From Halococcus agarilyticus (GTDB lineage Archaea; Halobacteriota; Halobacteria; Halobacteriales; Halococcaceae): a stretch of DNA of 64,000 nt. The stretch's first letter is position 1. Each line of letters begins with the position of its first letter. The position numbers were made by a program, and so were the translations under genes. Below the pieces are notes generated by a model, which searched no databases, was not told the origin of the DNA, and worked only from the letters and a program-made list of their open reading frames with translations. Below, piece after piece: positions 5,951 to 14,508 of the stretch. The stretch spans positions 186,001-250,000 of the forward strand of contig NZ_BAFM01000002.1 of the NCBI RefSeq assembly GCF_000334895.1, in the 5' to 3' direction.

Positions 5951-7522
5951 ATGAGTGCCAGCGGCGATCCGGACGACCCGAACGAGCATGACTTCGAGCG
6001 GGAGTTCACGGACGACGATCGCGAGGGACCGGCGATCGAGTTCTACGGCGGCAGACTGACGAGCGCGCTGCCGCTCGCGATCTTCGTCCTCTGGGCGATC
6101 GTCCAGAGCGGACTCCTCCAGATCAGTGCCACCAACGGGCTGGTGGCGGGCATGCTGCTCGCGCTGATCGTCGGGATGTTCTTCGTGAAGGGCGACTGGA
6201 AGACCTACGCGAACACCATCTTCGAGGGGATGACCCAGCGGGTCGCCGCGACGGCGATCGTGGCGTGGCTGTGGGCCGGCATGTTCGCCGAAACGATCCA
6301 GGTCGGCGGATTCGTCGACGGACTGGTCTGGGCGGCCGACGCGCTGAGCATCGGCCCGACGCTGTTCCCCGCGGTCACGTTCCTGCTCGCCGGGCTGCTC
6401 GCAACCGGAATCGGGAGCGGCTACGGCACTGCGATCGCGTTCACCTCGCTCTTTTTCCCGGCCGGCGTCCTGCTGGGCGCGAACCCGGTGCTCATGTTCG
6501 GCGCGCTGCTCTCGGGCGCGGTGTTCGGCGACAACCTCGCGCCGGTGAGCGACACCACGATCGTGAGCGCCGTCACCCAGGACGCCGATATCGGCGGCGT
6601 GGTGGCCTCACGATTCAAGTACGCGATCGTCGCGGCGGTGCTCGCGCTCGCGGGCTACATCGTCGCCGGCAGCATGATGACGGGGATCGACGTCGGTCAG
6701 GGTGCCCAGAGCGTCCTCGTCGACGAGAGCAACCCGCTCGGGCTCGTCCATCTGCTCTCGATCGGCGTCGTGATCGCGACCGCGATCCGGGGTCGCCACA
6801 TCGTCGAGGCCGTCTCGTGGGGACTGCTGACGTCGGCCGTCCTCAACCTGGGGCTCGGGCTGGCATCGGTGAGCGACATGATCGTGTTCCAGGCTCCGCG
6901 GGACGCCGGGCTCGCCCAGTCGCTGTCGTTCCTGCCGTTCGTCGAACTCGTCGACAGCGGCCAGGCTGCCGTCGCCGGCAGCATCTACGCCGGCGCGCTG
7001 AGCTTCTTCCCGTTGATCGTGCTCACGCTGTTGATCGTCGCGGGCGCGCGGATCCTGGTGCGCGGCGGCGGGTTCGCGGTGATCCAGGACTGGCTGCTGG
7101 AGACGTTCGCCACGACCGTGCGGCGGGCCGAGCTCACGATGGTGCTCGGGACCGCGGGCGTCAACTCCATGATCACGATCAACACCGCCGCCGAGATCGC
7201 GATCGCGCCCTATATCGCGCGGATCGGCGAGCGGTTCAACATCAACGCCTACCGCCGGGCGAACATCCTCGACGCGAACACCTCCGCGCTCGGCTACATC
7301 TTCCCGTGGGGCGGCGGGGTCCTCGCGGGCTACTCCGCGATGGTGGGCCTCCCCGACCAGTACGAGTGGTTCACCCAGTCGATGGTCGTCAACCCCATCG
7401 ACGTCTGGCCGTTCGTCTTCCACGGCTGGCTGCTCTTTTTCGTCTTCATCGCCTCGGCGCTGACCGGGTTCGGGCTCGAATACGTTGCCGACCGCGAGTC
7501 GTCGGAGGTGGCACGGGTATGA
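5951..7522 (+). CDS. nhaC: NhaC-family Na+/H+ antiporter
   Basis: 523 residues, the expected size. A short acidic cytoplasmic N-terminus (1-30) is followed by about 11-12 hydrophobic segments. The family signature is present: FGDNLAPVSDTTIVSAVT near residue 195-212, with the Gly-Asp and Ser-Asp-Thr-Thr residues typical of NhaC. Further conserved membrane blocks are YGTAIAFTSLFFPAGVLLGA and the late segment NILDANTSALGYIFPWGGGV. NhaC proteins exchange cytoplasmic Na+ for H+, a key activity in salt-saturated brine; some homologues carry organic substrates instead. It is followed, with an ATGA overlap, by a small protein that is probably co-translated. Confidence 0.9.
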   Translation: MSASGDPDDPNEHDFEREFTDDDREGPAIEFYGGRLTSALPLAIFVLWAIVQSGLLQISATNGLVAGMLLALIVGMFFVKGDWKTYANTIFEGMTQRVAATAIVAWLWAGMFAETIQVGGFVDGLVWAADALSIGPTLFPAVTFLLAGLLATGIGSGYGTAIAFTSLFFPAGVLLGANPVLMFGALLSGAVFGDNLAPVSDTTIVSAVTQDADIGGVVASRFKYAIVAAVLALAGYIVAGSMMTGIDVGQGAQSVLVDESNPLGLVHLLSIGVVIATAIRGRHIVEAVSWGLLTSAVLNLGLGLASVSDMIVFQAPRDAGLAQSLSFLPFVELVDSGQAAVAGSIYAGALSFFPLIVLTLLIVAGARILVRGGGFAVIQDWLLETFATTVRRAELTMVLGTAGVNSMITINTAAEIAIAPYIARIGERFNINAYRRANILDANTSALGYIFPWGGGVLAGYSAMVGLPDQYEWFTQSMVVNPIDVWPFVFHGWLLFFVFIASALTGFGLEYVADRESSEVARV

Positions 7523-7785
7523 GCCGACTCGATGCGCTGTTCGAGGGCGTCGGGTTCCGGACGAACCGACCGACGTTCGAGCCGGGCGAGGAGATCGCGG
7601 CGTTCGTCACCGGCTACGAAAACGGCCATGCTCTCGTACGGATCGGCGATACGGTGTTCCGCCTCGCCGACGCCACGCCCGACCTCGTCGATACCCAGGT
7701 TCGACTCCGGGTCGAGGAGTTCGACGACAACGATCACGTCGGGCGGGCGACCGTGCTCGACGAGATCGGCGACAGTTCGTTCTGA
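7519..7785 (+). CDS. Small TRAM/OB-like haloarchaeal protein coupled to nhaC
   Basis: 88 residues. The ATG overlaps the nhaC stop codon (ATGA), so translation is probably coupled. The sequence is beta-rich with regularly spaced Gly and Val (EEIAAFVTGYENGHALVRIG, then TQVRLRVEEFDDNDHVGRAT) and resembles a small TRAM/OB-type barrel. I recall similar short haloarchaeal proteins of unknown function. No membrane segment. It may bind RNA, judging only from the fold resemblance, or act with the antiporter, judging only from the overlap. Confidence 0.65.
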   Translation: MSRLDALFEGVGFRTNRPTFEPGEEIAAFVTGYENGHALVRIGDTVFRLADATPDLVDTQVRLRVEEFDDNDHVGRATVLDEIGDSSF

Positions 7786-7804
7786 CTCGTCGCCTGGGTG
7801 AGCG

Positions 7805-9358
7805 CTACTCGCCGGGCGTGTACGCCTCGTTGTGCGCCACGCAGTCGTGGAGGCCGTTTTGATCGAATCGTTTGATGTGGCCACCGACGACGTAGAGCGT
7901 CCCGTCGATCACGCCCGACGTGGCCCCGCCGCGGCGGTGGGTGGGTTCGGGGAGGTCGGTCGCGAACTCGTCGTTCACGGGGTCGTAGCGATGGGCGGCC
8001 GTCTCGTAGCGATCGACGGTCGGCCGGCCCTGCCAGAACATCCCGTGGGTGAGGTACGCCTGGTTGCCGATCACGGGATCGCCGTGGGTCGCGTAGGTGC
8101 CGGCCTCGGGCATGGGCTGGGCGCGCTCGAACTCGCCGGCGGCGACGTCGTACCGGAAGTTCGAGTCGGTCGGGCCGGTGGTTCCCGACAGCCCACCGAT
8201 GACGTGGATGTACCGGTTCCCGCCGTCGGGGAGCAGTGCGACCGTCGGCCAGCGTTTCGCTGCGGGCAGCCGCGCGAGATCGGGATCGTCGACCGTCTCG
8301 CTCGCGGGATCGAACGTCCAGAGCCGGCGTTCGTCGTAGGTTCCGGCCGCAGGACCGTCGAACCCGTGGTCGGTCGCGGTCGGAGCGTCGTGATCGCCGG
8401 TGCCGCCGCCGACGCAGTAGACCAGGCCGTCCGCCGGGTCGTACACCCCGCCCATCACCCAGTTGGGGTACGGGCAGCGCACGCCCTGGGTTGCGGTCAG
8501 ATCGGTCCAGCCCTCGCCCGGGCGGTAGCGGCAGATCGCGTCCGAGGGCGGCGGGCCGTCGTAGGGACCGTCGGTGGGTGCGCCGCCGAAGCTGTAGATC
8601 GCGTCGTCGGTGGCGACCCCGCAGGGCCCCCAGAGCGCCCGCGGGAAGTCGGGCCGACGGTCCCACGTGCCACCCGAGCCCGCCGTCGGATCGTACGCGA
8701 ACGTCCGTCGGGTGGCGGCCAGCCCCGTACCGGTCTCGATCCCGCCGAAGAAGTGGAGCTCCCCGTCGAGCACCGCGCCGCCGGCGTCGCTCCCGACGAC
8801 CGGCAGGGGAGCGCGCTCGGTCCAGCCACCGACGGCCGGTTCCGCTTGCGTCGGCGTGGCGGTCGTGGTGGCGGTCTCGGTTGGCGTTGCGGTCGCCGTC
8901 TCGGTCGGGGTTGGTGTCGTCGTTTCCGTCGAGGTGGCGGTCTGCGTGGCGGTCGCCGTTTCGGTCGTGGTCGCAGTTCGCGTGGTGGTCGGCGTCGCGG
9001 TTTCGGTCGGTGTCGGGGATTCGGTCGGCGTGGCCGTCGTCGTGGCGACCGTCGTCGAGGGTCGAGGATCGGTGGTAGCGTTGGGTGGCGTCCCGGTCGC
9101 CGGATCGGTGGCCGTGACGATCGACTGTTCCTGTGTTCGGGTCGACTCGCTGGTTTCCGTGCCGTCGGTCGACGGCTCGGTGCGGCGCGTCGGTTCGTCG
9201 GTTGCGGGCCTGGACGTATCGTTCCCGGCGGATCCGTTCCCGCCGGTATCGCCGAACAGACAGCCGGCCGTCGCAACGCTCGCCCCGAAACCGAGCGCGC
9301 GGAGCAGCGTTCGTCTCGTGGTCGGGTCGGATCCGGTAGGGCGTTGGTCCTCGCTCAT
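7805..9358 (-). CDS. Tat-exported kelch-repeat lipoprotein
   Basis: 517 residues. A twin-arginine motif (TRRTLLRALGFGASVATAGC) ends in a lipobox with the lipidated Cys near residue 32, so the protein is exported folded and anchored to the membrane. Residues 60-165 are a Thr/Pro/Ser/Glu-rich spacer that would lift the domain from the surface and could carry O-glycans. From about 175 to the end are repeated kelch blades (LHFFGGIET, IYSFGGAPTDG, VYCVGGGTGDHD, IHVIGGLSG, LYVVGGHIK), giving a beta-propeller. Kelch propellers mediate binding or form galactose-oxidase-like enzymes; I see no evidence for the copper-radical active site. It is convergent with the small gene above. Confidence 0.85.
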   Translation of the reverse strand: MSEDQRPTGSDPTTRRTLLRALGFGASVATAGCLFGDTGGNGSAGNDTSRPATDEPTRRTEPSTDGTETSESTRTQEQSIVTATDPATGTPPNATTDPRPSTTVATTTATPTESPTPTETATPTTTRTATTTETATATQTATSTETTTPTPTETATATPTETATTTATPTQAEPAVGGWTERAPLPVVGSDAGGAVLDGELHFFGGIETGTGLAATRRTFAYDPTAGSGGTWDRRPDFPRALWGPCGVATDDAIYSFGGAPTDGPYDGPPPSDAICRYRPGEGWTDLTATQGVRCPYPNWVMGGVYDPADGLVYCVGGGTGDHDAPTATDHGFDGPAAGTYDERRLWTFDPASETVDDPDLARLPAAKRWPTVALLPDGGNRYIHVIGGLSGTTGPTDSNFRYDVAAGEFERAQPMPEAGTYATHGDPVIGNQAYLTHGMFWQGRPTVDRYETAAHRYDPVNDEFATDLPEPTHRRGGATSGVIDGTLYVVGGHIKRFDQNGLHDCVAHNEAYTPGE

Positions 9359-9449
9359 TGATCGTCGTGTCCGCCGGCGGTTCCGCGTCGGCATCCGCGC
9401 TGCGCTCGTCGGTGAACGTGTCGGGTCGTGTGGCGCGCGCTCGGGCGGG

Positions 9450-10037
9450 TCAGTCGTCCCCGTCCTCGTCCTCCTCGATGAGCTCGGGATCGCTGAGCGC
9501 GCTCTCCAAACTCCCGAGCCCGTTGATCCACTCGGCGACCGGGCCGTAGCCCACGTCGTCGATCACCGAGCGGTCGAGCTCCGCGCCGTCGATCAGCAGC
9601 GTCCCGGCCCGGGCGCAGTGGCCGAGCGCGTCGTCGAACTCCTCCTCCGCTTCGGCGGCCTCGGCGGCGCGGAGACACTCGGTGACGTCGGCGTCGGCGA
9701 CGCCCTCGGCGACGTACAGCTCCGCGGCGTAGAACACACAGACCAGCGAGGTCTGGACGCCATCGACCAGCAGGAGCGTCTCCTCGTCGTCGATGTCGAC
9801 GTCCGCGAGCACGATCTCGCGGACGTTCGCGAGCTCGTGCATCGTCATCTCGGGATCGAGCTCCTCCTCGTCGTACGCGGTGAGGACCTTCACGACCGCG
9901 ATCGCGGCGTCCTCCTGGAGGTTCCAGAGCAGCCGTGCGGCGTCCTCGTCTTCCGGATCGAGGTCCTCGTCGCGGAGGCGATCGAGCCAGTTCTGCCAGC
10001 GTTCGTCGGTGTAGAAGCCGTCCGTGGATGCGCTCAT
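9450..10037 (-). CDS. DUF2150 family protein
   Basis: 195 residues, soluble, acidic and mostly helical. The start (YTDERWQNWLDRLRDEDLDP) and the core (ARLLWNLQEDAAIAVVKVLT) match the DUF2150 family, widespread in haloarchaea and of unknown function. The helical bundle LVCVFYAAELYVAEGVADAD is followed by an acidic tail. The start ATG at 10035-10037 is the first Met of the conserved region. No clear functional partner among the neighbours. Confidence 0.8.
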   Translation of the reverse strand: MSASTDGFYTDERWQNWLDRLRDEDLDPEDEDAARLLWNLQEDAAIAVVKVLTAYDEEELDPEMTMHELANVREIVLADVDIDDEETLLLVDGVQTSLVCVFYAAELYVAEGVADADVTECLRAAEAAEAEEEFDDALGHCARAGTLLIDGAELDRSVIDDVGYGPVAEWINGLGSLESALSDPELIEEDEDGDD

Positions 10038-10076
10038 ACTCGCACCGAACGTTGCGCTGTTGATAGACCTTTTCGT

Positions 10077-10937
10077 CTACCCGAGGGTCGCGCGCGTGTC
10101 GATGCCATACACCTCGGCTGGCGTCCCGACGTGTGCGGTCTCGATCGCCCCGTTCCAGCCCTCCTCGTGGAGCCACCGCACCCGCCGGGGGACGGTTTTC
10201 GGCCCGAGCACCGCGCCCGGCCGGTCGGGATCGTCGACGAAGTCGGTCTCCATCAGGAACGGCTCGTCGGCGCTCTCGGCGCGCTCTGCGGCCTCGGTCA
10301 GTCGATCCCTGTCGCTCATCACGCTCGGCGTCGGCCCGGCGAGCCGACCGCCGGCGTAGTGTTTGACGACGCGATGGCGATCGAGACCGCGCTCCTCGGC
10401 CCACTCCGCAACCGCGGTCAGGTCGTCGCTCGCCTCGGTGTGGAGCTGGACCGCACAGTCGCACTCGGCTCCGAGCGCGAGCGCGTGTCGCAGGACCGCG
10501 TTCGAGGCGTCCCACACCGCGTCGGGAACGTCGTAGTGAGGTCGACCGGATTTGAGCGCGAGCGCCCGGCCGTCGTCGACGTACTCGGCGGCGGCGTCGA
10601 GACCGGCCTGCATCAGGTCGCGTGCCTCGGCCGGCGCGAACCCGCGATCGTCGACGAGTTTCGAGACGAGTCCCGGATGCACACCCAGAACGGGCCACGC
10701 CCGGCCATCGAGGACTTCGTTCGCGTCCGTGACGACCTCGATCGTGGTCTCGAACACCGCCTCGAAGTCCGCGCCCCGTTCGACCTCGATCCCGAGCAGC
10801 CACGAGGGTTTGTTGACCACGAGGAGGTGGGTGCCGCCGACCCGGGCGAAGTCCTTCACGGCCTCGATCCCTCTTCCATGTGCGGGATCGAGGTGGAGGT
10901 GGTTGTCGAGCACCGGCGTGTCGAGTTCCATGGCCAT
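10077..10937 (-). CDS. TatD-related metal-dependent hydrolase
   Basis: 286 residues. The first metal-binding motif is DNHLHLDPAHGRG near residue 10. Later candidate ligands are HPG (LGVHPGLVSKL), the His in VQLHTEA, the His in VVKHYAGGRL and the Asp in METDFVDDPDRPGA, in the order expected for the TatD/amidohydrolase TIM barrel. Family members hydrolyse phosphodiesters of DNA or other substrates; this archaeal subgroup has no assigned substrate. The start could be ATG at 10937 (MAMEL) or 10931 (MELDT). It is divergent from the ligase-like gene at 11101. Confidence 0.8.
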   Translation of the reverse strand: MAMELDTPVLDNHLHLDPAHGRGIEAVKDFARVGGTHLLVVNKPSWLLGIEVERGADFEAVFETTIEVVTDANEVLDGRAWPVLGVHPGLVSKLVDDRGFAPAEARDLMQAGLDAAAEYVDDGRALALKSGRPHYDVPDAVWDASNAVLRHALALGAECDCAVQLHTEASDDLTAVAEWAEERGLDRHRVVKHYAGGRLAGPTPSVMSDRDRLTEAAERAESADEPFLMETDFVDDPDRPGAVLGPKTVPRRVRWLHEEGWNGAIETAHVGTPAEVYGIDTRATLG

Positions 10938-11100
10938 CCTCGGGGGATCGGTCGCAAAAACCGCACGCTCTCGTCGAGCTCGTACCACGAAAATCGACCG
11001 ACGTGGCCGTATTACCGGCACGTGCAAGGGTCGTCGCTATGCTCGTGTGCACCATCCGATCGGGAGTAGCTCGCGCCGCGCGGGCTCGGAGGTGTTGATC

Positions 11101-12243
11101 ATGAAGATAGGAATCGAAGCCGAGTACTGGGTGATCGATGCGTCGGGAGCGCTGTGCGACGGGCGGGCGCTCGCGACACACGACAACGTCGAACCCGAGT
11201 TCATCGCCCCGCTGATCGAGGTCCACACGCCGCCGCTCGAACGGGTCGACGAGCTCCGGCGCTCGTTCGGGGCGACGCTCCGGACGGTGCTCGATGCGGC
11301 TGCCGCCGACGGCAAGCGGCTCGTGCCGCTCGGGACGCCGCTCGCCTCGGCGGCATCGCCGCCGGTCACCGACCGAGGGCGGCTCCTCGAACGGATCTAC
11401 GGTGAGGGGCTCGCGCCCGCGACCCAGTGTGCCGGCACGCACGTCCACTTCGATCTCGTCGACGCCACGAGGCAGCTCACCCTCCTGACCGCGCTCGATC
11501 CCGCGCTCGCGCTGGTGAGTTCCTCGCCGTGGTACGCGGGGCATCCCCGGGGCCACTCCTCGCGCGCACACGCCTACCGGTCGCTGTGTGGCGAGGCGTT
11601 CGCCCCGCTTCGCGGCCTCTGGTCGTACCCGACCGACCTTCCCGAGTGGGAACGCCGGATCGAGACGAGCTACGGCCGGTTCCGGGCGCTCGCTGCCGAG
11701 CGCGGCGTTCGTGAGGACGAGCTCACGACTCACTTCCGACCCGACGACGCGATCGTGGCCCCGGTTCGGCTGCGGCGGTGCCCACCGACCGTCGAGTGGC
11801 GCGCTCCCGACACGGCGCTGCCCTCGGAGACGCTGCGCCTCGTAGGCGATGTCGCCCGCCTGGTCCGTCGAGCCGCGGACGAGCCGGTGGAGATCGGCGA
11901 TCCGGGCGTCGAGCCGGGGCGGATCAGCGTGCCGCCGTTCGACGAACTCGAACGGCTCTCGCAGGCGGCGATCGGACACGGACCCGGTTCGTCGGCAGTC
12001 CGTGAGTACCTCGAACGAATGGGGATCGACACGGGGGCCTACCGACCGATCGCGACCGAGATCGGCCACGACGCCCCGGTGACGCGGGCCGACGCGCGGT
12101 GCATCCGGCTCGCGTACGCCGAGCGACTCGAACGCGATGTCGCGGCGCTCACGGCTCGCTCCGCCATTGAAGGGGTGAGCGAGCAACGAGCGCTCGTCGA
12201 TGGGGGCTGGAACACGGACACCGCGACCGGAGAGCTGCCGTAG
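11101..12243 (+). CDS. Glutamate-cysteine ligase family 2-like enzyme
   Basis: 380 residues. The start KIGIEAEYWVID is the Glu-x-Glu motif typical of GCS2-type ligases, followed by LIEVHTPPLERVDELR, the substrate/Mg-binding block QCAGTHVHFDL and a late RRCPPTVEWRAPDT segment. Haloarchaea use gamma-glutamylcysteine as their main low-molecular-weight thiol, so this enzyme could make it or a related gamma-glutamyl compound; substrate identity is inference. A strong ribosome binding site, GGAGGTG at 11088-11094, sits 6 bases before the ATG and fixes the start. It stands alone, divergent from the TatD-like gene. Confidence 0.8.
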   Translation: MKIGIEAEYWVIDASGALCDGRALATHDNVEPEFIAPLIEVHTPPLERVDELRRSFGATLRTVLDAAAADGKRLVPLGTPLASAASPPVTDRGRLLERIYGEGLAPATQCAGTHVHFDLVDATRQLTLLTALDPALALVSSSPWYAGHPRGHSSRAHAYRSLCGEAFAPLRGLWSYPTDLPEWERRIETSYGRFRALAAERGVREDELTTHFRPDDAIVAPVRLRRCPPTVEWRAPDTALPSETLRLVGDVARLVRRAADEPVEIGDPGVEPGRISVPPFDELERLSQAAIGHGPGSSAVREYLERMGIDTGAYRPIATEIGHDAPVTRADARCIRLAYAERLERDVAALTARSAIEGVSEQRALVDGGWNTDTATGELP

Positions 12244-12273
12244 CCGTCCGGGAGCGATCCGCCACCCACCACG

Positions 12274-12738
12274 TCAGTCCGTCGGGTCGGATTCGAGCGT
12301 GACGGCCTCGTGGGCAGCGTTGCGGAGCGCGTCCGAGCGGCCGTGACTCCCGGGCGCGATCGCGAGCGTCTCCAGCCCACAGCGGGCGGCGTGTTCGAGC
12401 ACGGGCTTGAAGTCGGTGTCGCGCGACGCGATCGCGAGGGTATCGAGATCGTCGACGGCGGCGGTCGCATCGACCGCGAGCTTCACGTCGACGTCGCCGC
12501 TCGTAACCCGCACCTCGAACCCGCGGGCTTCGGCGGCCTGAATCAGCCCCGGCGTGGCGTGCTCGTCGAGATAGAGCCGCACGACTGCCGGCCGACCGAC
12601 TGCCGCCGCGGCCGCACGCACGTCATCGAGGTCGACATCGAACTCGCTCCGGAGGACGTTCGGTCCGTCGACGAACAGCCCGACCGCCGGTTCGCGACTA
12701 CCCGTACTCGACACCGCCTCTCGGAGCTTTCCGAGCAT
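12274..12738 (-). CDS. NYN-domain (PIN-like) putative ribonuclease
   Basis: 154 residues. The NYN fold is clear: LFVDGPNVLRSE near residue 21 with the first acidic active-site residue, KLAVDATAAVDDLDTLAIAS and SRDTDFKPVLEHA, with conserved Asp residues at the usual places, and GLETLAIAPG as the last strand. NYN proteins resemble PIN and FLAP nucleases and usually process RNA. It is convergent with the ligase-like gene, with 30 bases between stops. No adjacent partner (toxin-antitoxin or otherwise) is visible. Confidence 0.85.
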   Translation of the reverse strand: MLGKLREAVSSTGSREPAVGLFVDGPNVLRSEFDVDLDDVRAAAAAVGRPAVVRLYLDEHATPGLIQAAEARGFEVRVTSGDVDVKLAVDATAAVDDLDTLAIASRDTDFKPVLEHAARCGLETLAIAPGSHGRSDALRNAAHEAVTLESDPTD

Positions 12739-12789
12739 ACGCCGAGTCGACCGGCGGGCGGCAAAGCCATGACGGTGTTCGGCCGAGAC

Positions 12790-12903
12790 GGGTGATCGCA
12801 GTTAGATTCTCTAGTTGATCTCATAATTGAACTACTGCAACAATTTATTGCATTATTATACAGGAAGATTTAAGGAATGGTGTACTGATGGTAGGTCTGG
12901 ATC
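12790..12903 (+). promoter_or_regulatory. AT-rich promoter region of the secreted protease gene
   Basis: About 110 bases that are markedly richer in A/T than the surroundings. GATTTAAGG at 12868-12876 is a good TATA-like element about 30 bases before the ATG at 12904. Just upstream is a short inverted repeat, TGCAA (12836-12840) and TTGCA (12848-12852) separated by 7 bases, a possible regulator site. Protease expression is commonly growth-phase controlled in haloarchaea; that such control acts here is inference. Confidence 0.5.
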
Positions 12904-14481
12904 ATGGTTGAGAAACCCACTCCAGGTCGACGATCGTTCCTGAAAGCAATCGGTGCAGGGACGCTGTTCGGCGGACTGAGCGGCGTCGCGTCGGCGACAC
13001 CGGGTCGCCAACCCGGTCCGAAAAAGGACGAGATCCTCGTTGGAGTATCGGCGTCGGCGGCCGATATGGAGGGGGCGGTCGCACAGGCCGTTCCCGGCAA
13101 CGCGGAGATCGTCCACCGAAACGAGACGCTGAGCTACGTCGCGGTGAAGTTCCCGAGCCAGGCCACGGGTCGCGCAAAGGAGAACTTCATCGACGCGATC
13201 ACGAAGAAAGACCACATCAAGTACGCCGAGCCGAACGCGACCCACCAGGCGTTCTACGAGCCGAGCGACCCGCGCTTCGGCGACCAGTACGCGCCGAAGC
13301 AGGTCGAGTCCGATGGGGCGTGGGACACCACGCTCGGCGACGCCGGGGTGACGATCGCGGTCGTCGATACGGGCGCGCAGTACGACCATCCCGACCTCGC
13401 GGCGAACTACGAGTCCAATCCCGGCCGGGACTTCGCCGACAACGACTCGGACCCCTACCCGGACGACACGCGCAGCGAGTACCACGGAACCCACGTCTCG
13501 GGCTGTGCGGCCGCGGTGATCGACAACGGCACGGGCGTCGCCGGCCAGAGCAACTCCTCGCTCATCAACGGTCGCGCGCTCGACGAGGGTGGTTCGGGAT
13601 CGACGGCGGACATCGCCGACGCCATCGAGTGGGCGGCCGACCAGGGCGCGGACGTCATCAACCTCTCGCTCGGCGGCGGTGGCTACACGAGCACGATGAA
13701 AAACGCCGTGAGCTACGCGACCGACAACGGTGCGCTCGTGATCGCCGCCGCGGGGAACAACGGGTCGAGCTCCGTCAGCTACCCGGCGGCGTACAGCGAG
13801 TGCGTGGCGGTCTCGGCGGTCGACGACAACGAGCAGCTGGCGAGCTTTAGCCAGTACGGCGAGAACGTCGAACTCTGTGCGCCGGGCGTCGACGTCCTCT
13901 CGACGACCACCGAGGCCCGCGGCTCCTACGAGCGCTTGAGCGGGACGTCGATGGCGACCCCGGTCACCTCCGGCGTCGCCGGGCTCACGCTCGCGCAGTG
14001 GGACCTCACGAACCAGGAGCTCCGATCGCACCTCAAAAACACCGCCGAGGACATCGGACTCTCGGCGAACGAACAGGGCAGCGGCCAGGTCGACGCGCTC
14101 GCGGCCGTCACCACCGATCCTGCCGACGGCGGAGGCGGCGGTGGCGGCGGTGGCGGCGGCGAGACCACGTCCGGCTCCGTCGACGGCAGCCTGTCTGGTT
14201 ACTGGGACGGCGACAACTACACGTGGTCGTGGACGTACTCCTCGCCGAGCCAGGTCGTCGTCGAACTCGATGGTCCCACGGACGCGGACTTCGATCTCTA
14301 CGTCAACACGGGCACGACCCAGAACGCCTCGCCGAACAACTACGACTACACCTCCCGGTCGACGAACAGCCAGGAGACGGTCACCATCGACAGCCCCGAC
14401 GACTCGACGGCGATGCAGATCAACGTCGACTCGTACAGTGGCTCCGGTAGCTACACGCTGACGGTCACGGAGACGGAGTAA
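12904..14481 (+). CDS. Halolysin-type secreted subtilisin-like protease with a C-terminal PPC domain
   Basis: 525 residues. A Tat signal (GRRSFLKAIGAGTLFGGLSG, ending VASA) is followed by an inhibitor-I9-like propeptide (about 35-110). The S8 catalytic domain carries Asp in IAVVDTGAQYDHPDL, His in EYHGTHVSG and Ser in LSGTSMATPVTSGVAG; the oxyanion Asn is in IAAAGNNGSSS. Catalysis ends near residue 400, then a run of 11 glycines at 411-421 links to a PPC (pre-peptidase C-terminal) beta-sandwich domain (DADFDLYVN, SYSGSGSYTLTVTE). Halolysins are exported folded and degrade extracellular protein. The layout is complete and the frame intact. The gene stands alone with its own AT-rich promoter. 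Confidence 0.95.
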   Translation: MVEKPTPGRRSFLKAIGAGTLFGGLSGVASATPGRQPGPKKDEILVGVSASAADMEGAVAQAVPGNAEIVHRNETLSYVAVKFPSQATGRAKENFIDAITKKDHIKYAEPNATHQAFYEPSDPRFGDQYAPKQVESDGAWDTTLGDAGVTIAVVDTGAQYDHPDLAANYESNPGRDFADNDSDPYPDDTRSEYHGTHVSGCAAAVIDNGTGVAGQSNSSLINGRALDEGGSGSTADIADAIEWAADQGADVINLSLGGGGYTSTMKNAVSYATDNGALVIAAAGNNGSSSVSYPAAYSECVAVSAVDDNEQLASFSQYGENVELCAPGVDVLSTTTEARGSYERLSGTSMATPVTSGVAGLTLAQWDLTNQELRSHLKNTAEDIGLSANEQGSGQVDALAAVTTDPADGGGGGGGGGGGETTSGSVDGSLSGYWDGDNYTWSWTYSSPSQVVVELDGPTDADFDLYVNTGTTQNASPNNYDYTSRSTNSQETVTIDSPDDSTAMQINVDSYSGSGSYTLTVTETE

Positions 14482-14508
14482 TCGATCGCTGTCGCCGATT
14501 TTCCGGCG

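Noticed and set aside
8610-11069. 819-residue open frame on the plus strand
   Set aside because: It runs antisense to the kelch lipoprotein, DUF2150 and TatD genes, all of which have recognisable motifs; its own sequence is Val/Arg-rich low complexity.
9355-12186. 943-residue open frame on the minus strand
   Set aside because: It overlaps four recognised genes on both strands and is Arg/Pro-rich without motifs, a product of high GC content.
12831-12903. AT-rich stretch as a replication origin or insertion boundary
   Set aside because: No origin-recognition-box repeats, no orc1/cdc6 gene and no terminal repeats; it is better explained as the protease promoter.
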